Source: an uncultured Lachnospiraceae bacterium (lineage in GTDB: Bacteria > Bacillota > Clostridia > Lachnospirales > Lachnospiraceae). Taken from it: a stretch of 5,345 nucleotides of DNA. The notes beneath the pieces were generated by a model. It saw nothing but the letters and a program-made list of their open reading frames with translations. It made no database searches and was not told where the DNA came from. Below, piece by piece: positions 3,672 to 5,345 of this stretch (its first letter is position 1; every line of letters starts with the position of its first letter). The stretch is taken from NCBI GenBank assembly GCA_905236925.1, contig CAJOQS010000295.1:1-5345 (forward strand), read 5' to 3'. The position numbers and the translations under genes are program-made.

Positions 3672-5345
3672 ATGGCAAAAGAAAAAAAGAAATCCGGGCT
3701 CAATCTTAATTCCGTCAGAGCCAAGCTTCTTATCATGATCGCCATACTTATAGCGATTCCGGTCATACTTATCTGCATCATCAACTACAAGACTTCCATT
3801 GACAAGGCTCTCGAGGATGCACAGATACAGCTCGAAGCAAAAAGGGACTACGTTCAGTCCGAGTTCTCCAAGGTTGTTGAGACCAATATCGCAGCCATGA
3901 AAACACTTGCTGCATCTCCTACCGTCAGGGAATACCTGAACGGAAACCCTGTCATCTCTCTCGACGAGATAGATAAGAGCGCAAACGATGTTGCTTCCAT
4001 CCTCGGCGACAATCCTTCAAACAACAGGAACGCCGTTGCCATAGCAAACTCAGAAGGAATGCAGATAACCAGGACAAACGGAGCCTGTGTTAATGTTCTT
4101 GACCGCGAGTATTATCAGGAAGCCATGGCAGGCAAGACCTATGTATCAAACGTTCTTGTGTCAAAGCCGAACGGCATGAGGATGATGACCATTTCCGTTC
4201 CTGTTTGGGACGGAAACAACGTGATCGGTATCTGCCAGCGAAACTTCGACCTTGATTATTTCTTCGACATGCTCGTTAACTCAAAGGGTGTCAGCGAAGA
4301 GGCCATCATCGTGGCCTGGGACGGAATCGTGGCCGTTCACTCGGAACATAAGCTCGATGCCGACAGCGAAGTTGAGGACAGAAGCAATTCAACCTTCTTT
4401 ACCTCCGGCAAGACTTCCGATTACTATACCGCCGATACCGGCAAGGGTTATTCAGTGTATATCGCATATTCCAAAGAACCCATTACCGGCTACTACATCA
4501 TGTTCAACAAGGTTTCTACCGAAGTTTTAGCTTCCGCGCGAATGGCAGCAAACCAGTCGATCCTCCTGGCGATCATACTGCTCATTATCGCACTCGTGAT
4601 CGGTGTATTCTTTGCCAACAGCCTTACACGCCCCATCAATACGATCAACGATTCCATGTCCGCACTGGCCGATGGTTATTTCAAGACCATGAATGAGCAC
4701 ACGGAGCGCAAGGACGAATTCGGAGAAATGGTCAGAAACACCAATACCGTTATAGATAAGATCGCCGGCATCGTCGGAGACATCAAGGCCTCCGCTGATC
4801 AGGTCGGAACCTCTGCCGGCGCCGTTGCCGAAATGTCCGATCAGATAGCCGCGACCACGAACGACGTTGCAAATTCCGTTCAGGCCATCGCCAGCGGAGC
4901 AACACAGCAGGCCTCAGAGATCCAGAATGCGAACGAGAACGTTATAAGCATCGGAACCGCTGTAGGCGAGGTTCAGAGTCAGGCCGACAGTCTCGAGTCC
5001 CTTGCAGGCAACATGAAGAACGCTTCGGAGGTTTCTTCCGTATCGCTTGCGGAGCTTAGAAAGTCCAGCGACGAGATGTCCAAGAAGATAGAAGATATCG
5101 AAAAGACCATCTCCGCAACCAAGGATGCCGTTGCAAGTATGGGTGAAAAGGTTGAGGGCATTACCTCCATCGCAACCCAGACCAATCTCCTTTCCCTGAA
5201 TGCTTCCATAGAAGCTGCCAGAGCAGGAGAAGCCGGACGTGGCTTTGCCGTAGTTGCTGAAGAGATCGGTAAACTTGCCGACTCGACCAAGGTTATGGCA
5301 GGTGAGATCAAGCAGGAGATGGATGAGCTGCTCATACAGTCCGAG
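3672..5345 (+). CDS. Methyl-accepting chemotaxis protein with dCache-type sensor (3' end cut by window)
   Basis: The first 558 residues of a transmembrane chemoreceptor that would pass ligand signals to the CheA/CheW array. The order is: a basic cytoplasmic tail (1-17); transmembrane helix 1 (about 18-37); an extracellular sensor of about 250 residues (40-290); transmembrane helix 2 (about 295-315); HAMP linker (316-368, with Pro320 and the D-E-x-G-E signature at 348-352); and a long helical signalling domain. The conserved hairpin-tip region runs from about 496 to 538 and includes A-T-Q-T-N-L-L-S-L-N-A, E-A-A-R-A-G-E and G-R-G-F-A-V-V-A-E-E-I. The sensor has dCache_1-like elements: D-R-E-Y-Y (144-148), S-V-P-V-W-D-G (175-181) and a V-I-G-I strand (184-187). 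The ligand is unknown. The gene lacks its stop; perhaps 100 residues are missing. No other chemotaxis gene is in view, so it is probably an orphan receptor locus. Confidence 0.95.
   Translation, partial: MAKEKKKSGLNLNSVRAKLLIMIAILIAIPVILICIINYKTSIDKALEDAQIQLEAKRDYVQSEFSKVVETNIAAMKTLAASPTVREYLNGNPVISLDEIDKSANDVASILGDNPSNNRNAVAIANSEGMQITRTNGACVNVLDREYYQEAMAGKTYVSNVLVSKPNGMRMMTISVPVWDGNNVIGICQRNFDLDYFFDMLVNSKGVSEEAIIVAWDGIVAVHSEHKLDADSEVEDRSNSTFFTSGKTSDYYTADTGKGYSVYIAYSKEPITGYYIMFNKVSTEVLASARMAANQSILLAIILLIIALVIGVFFANSLTRPINTINDSMSALADGYFKTMNEHTERKDEFGEMVRNTNTVIDKIAGIVGDIKASADQVGTSAGAVAEMSDQIAATTNDVANSVQAIASGATQQASEIQNANENVISIGTAVGEVQSQADSLESLAGNMKNASEVSSVSLAELRKSSDEMSKKIEDIEKTISATKDAVASMGEKVEGITSIATQTNLLSLNASIEAARAGEAGRGFAVVAEEIGKLADSTKVMAGEIKQEMDELLIQSE

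Noticed and set aside
4979..5335. 118-codon minus-strand Ser/Ala-rich frame opposite the chemoreceptor
   Set aside because: The composition is the antisense of Ala/Ser-rich signalling-domain codons, and the plus strand encodes the conserved chemoreceptor hairpin.
1..5345. A novel multi-gene system such as defence, a mobile element or a biosynthetic cluster
   Set aside because: All five substantial genes belong to common families, alternate in direction and have separate promoters. No terminal repeats, integrase, repeat array or co-oriented unknown genes are present.

Overview
The window looks like an ordinary chromosomal stretch of a Gram-positive anaerobe of class Clostridia, most likely a gut or rumen member of the Lachnospiraceae or a relative. 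The evidence is indirect: strong AGGAG-type ribosome binding sites, sigma-A-like promoters with TG-extended -10 boxes, moderate base composition, and a clostridial-style stand-alone thioredoxin and large chemoreceptor. No taxonomic marker gene is present, so this placement is an inference.

Layout from left to right. The last 27 codons of an unidentified plus-strand gene (2-85) converge on a small thioredoxin gene on the minus strand (91-408). Upstream of it, also on the minus strand, is a membrane-bound PAP2-type phosphatase/phosphotransferase (514-1182). A divergent control region (1183-1342) separates this from a plus-strand major facilitator superfamily transporter (1343-2740) and carries a clear promoter for each side. 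The transporter runs head-on into a minus-strand HAD-superfamily hydrolase (2742-3443) with one base between the stop codons. A long hairpin inside the hydrolase's last codons lies where the transporter's terminator would be expected. A second divergent region (3444-3671) holds a promoter for the hydrolase and a repeat-rich promoter region for a plus-strand methyl-accepting chemotaxis protein (3672 onward), which is cut by the window end after 558 residues.

The genes do not form one pathway. They alternate in direction, each seems to have its own promoter, and the common theme is housekeeping or accessory functions: redox, lipid-phosphate chemistry, solute transport, phosphate-ester hydrolysis and chemosensing. 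I see no RNA gene, mobile element, CRISPR array, toxin-antitoxin pair or defence system, and nothing that amounts to a new multi-gene system. The points most worth checking are the two adjacent perfect inverted repeats over the chemoreceptor promoter and the terminator-like hairpin embedded in the hydrolase coding sequence. For three genes (thioredoxin, transporter, hydrolase) the ribosome binding site or promoter places the start downstream of the longest open frame.
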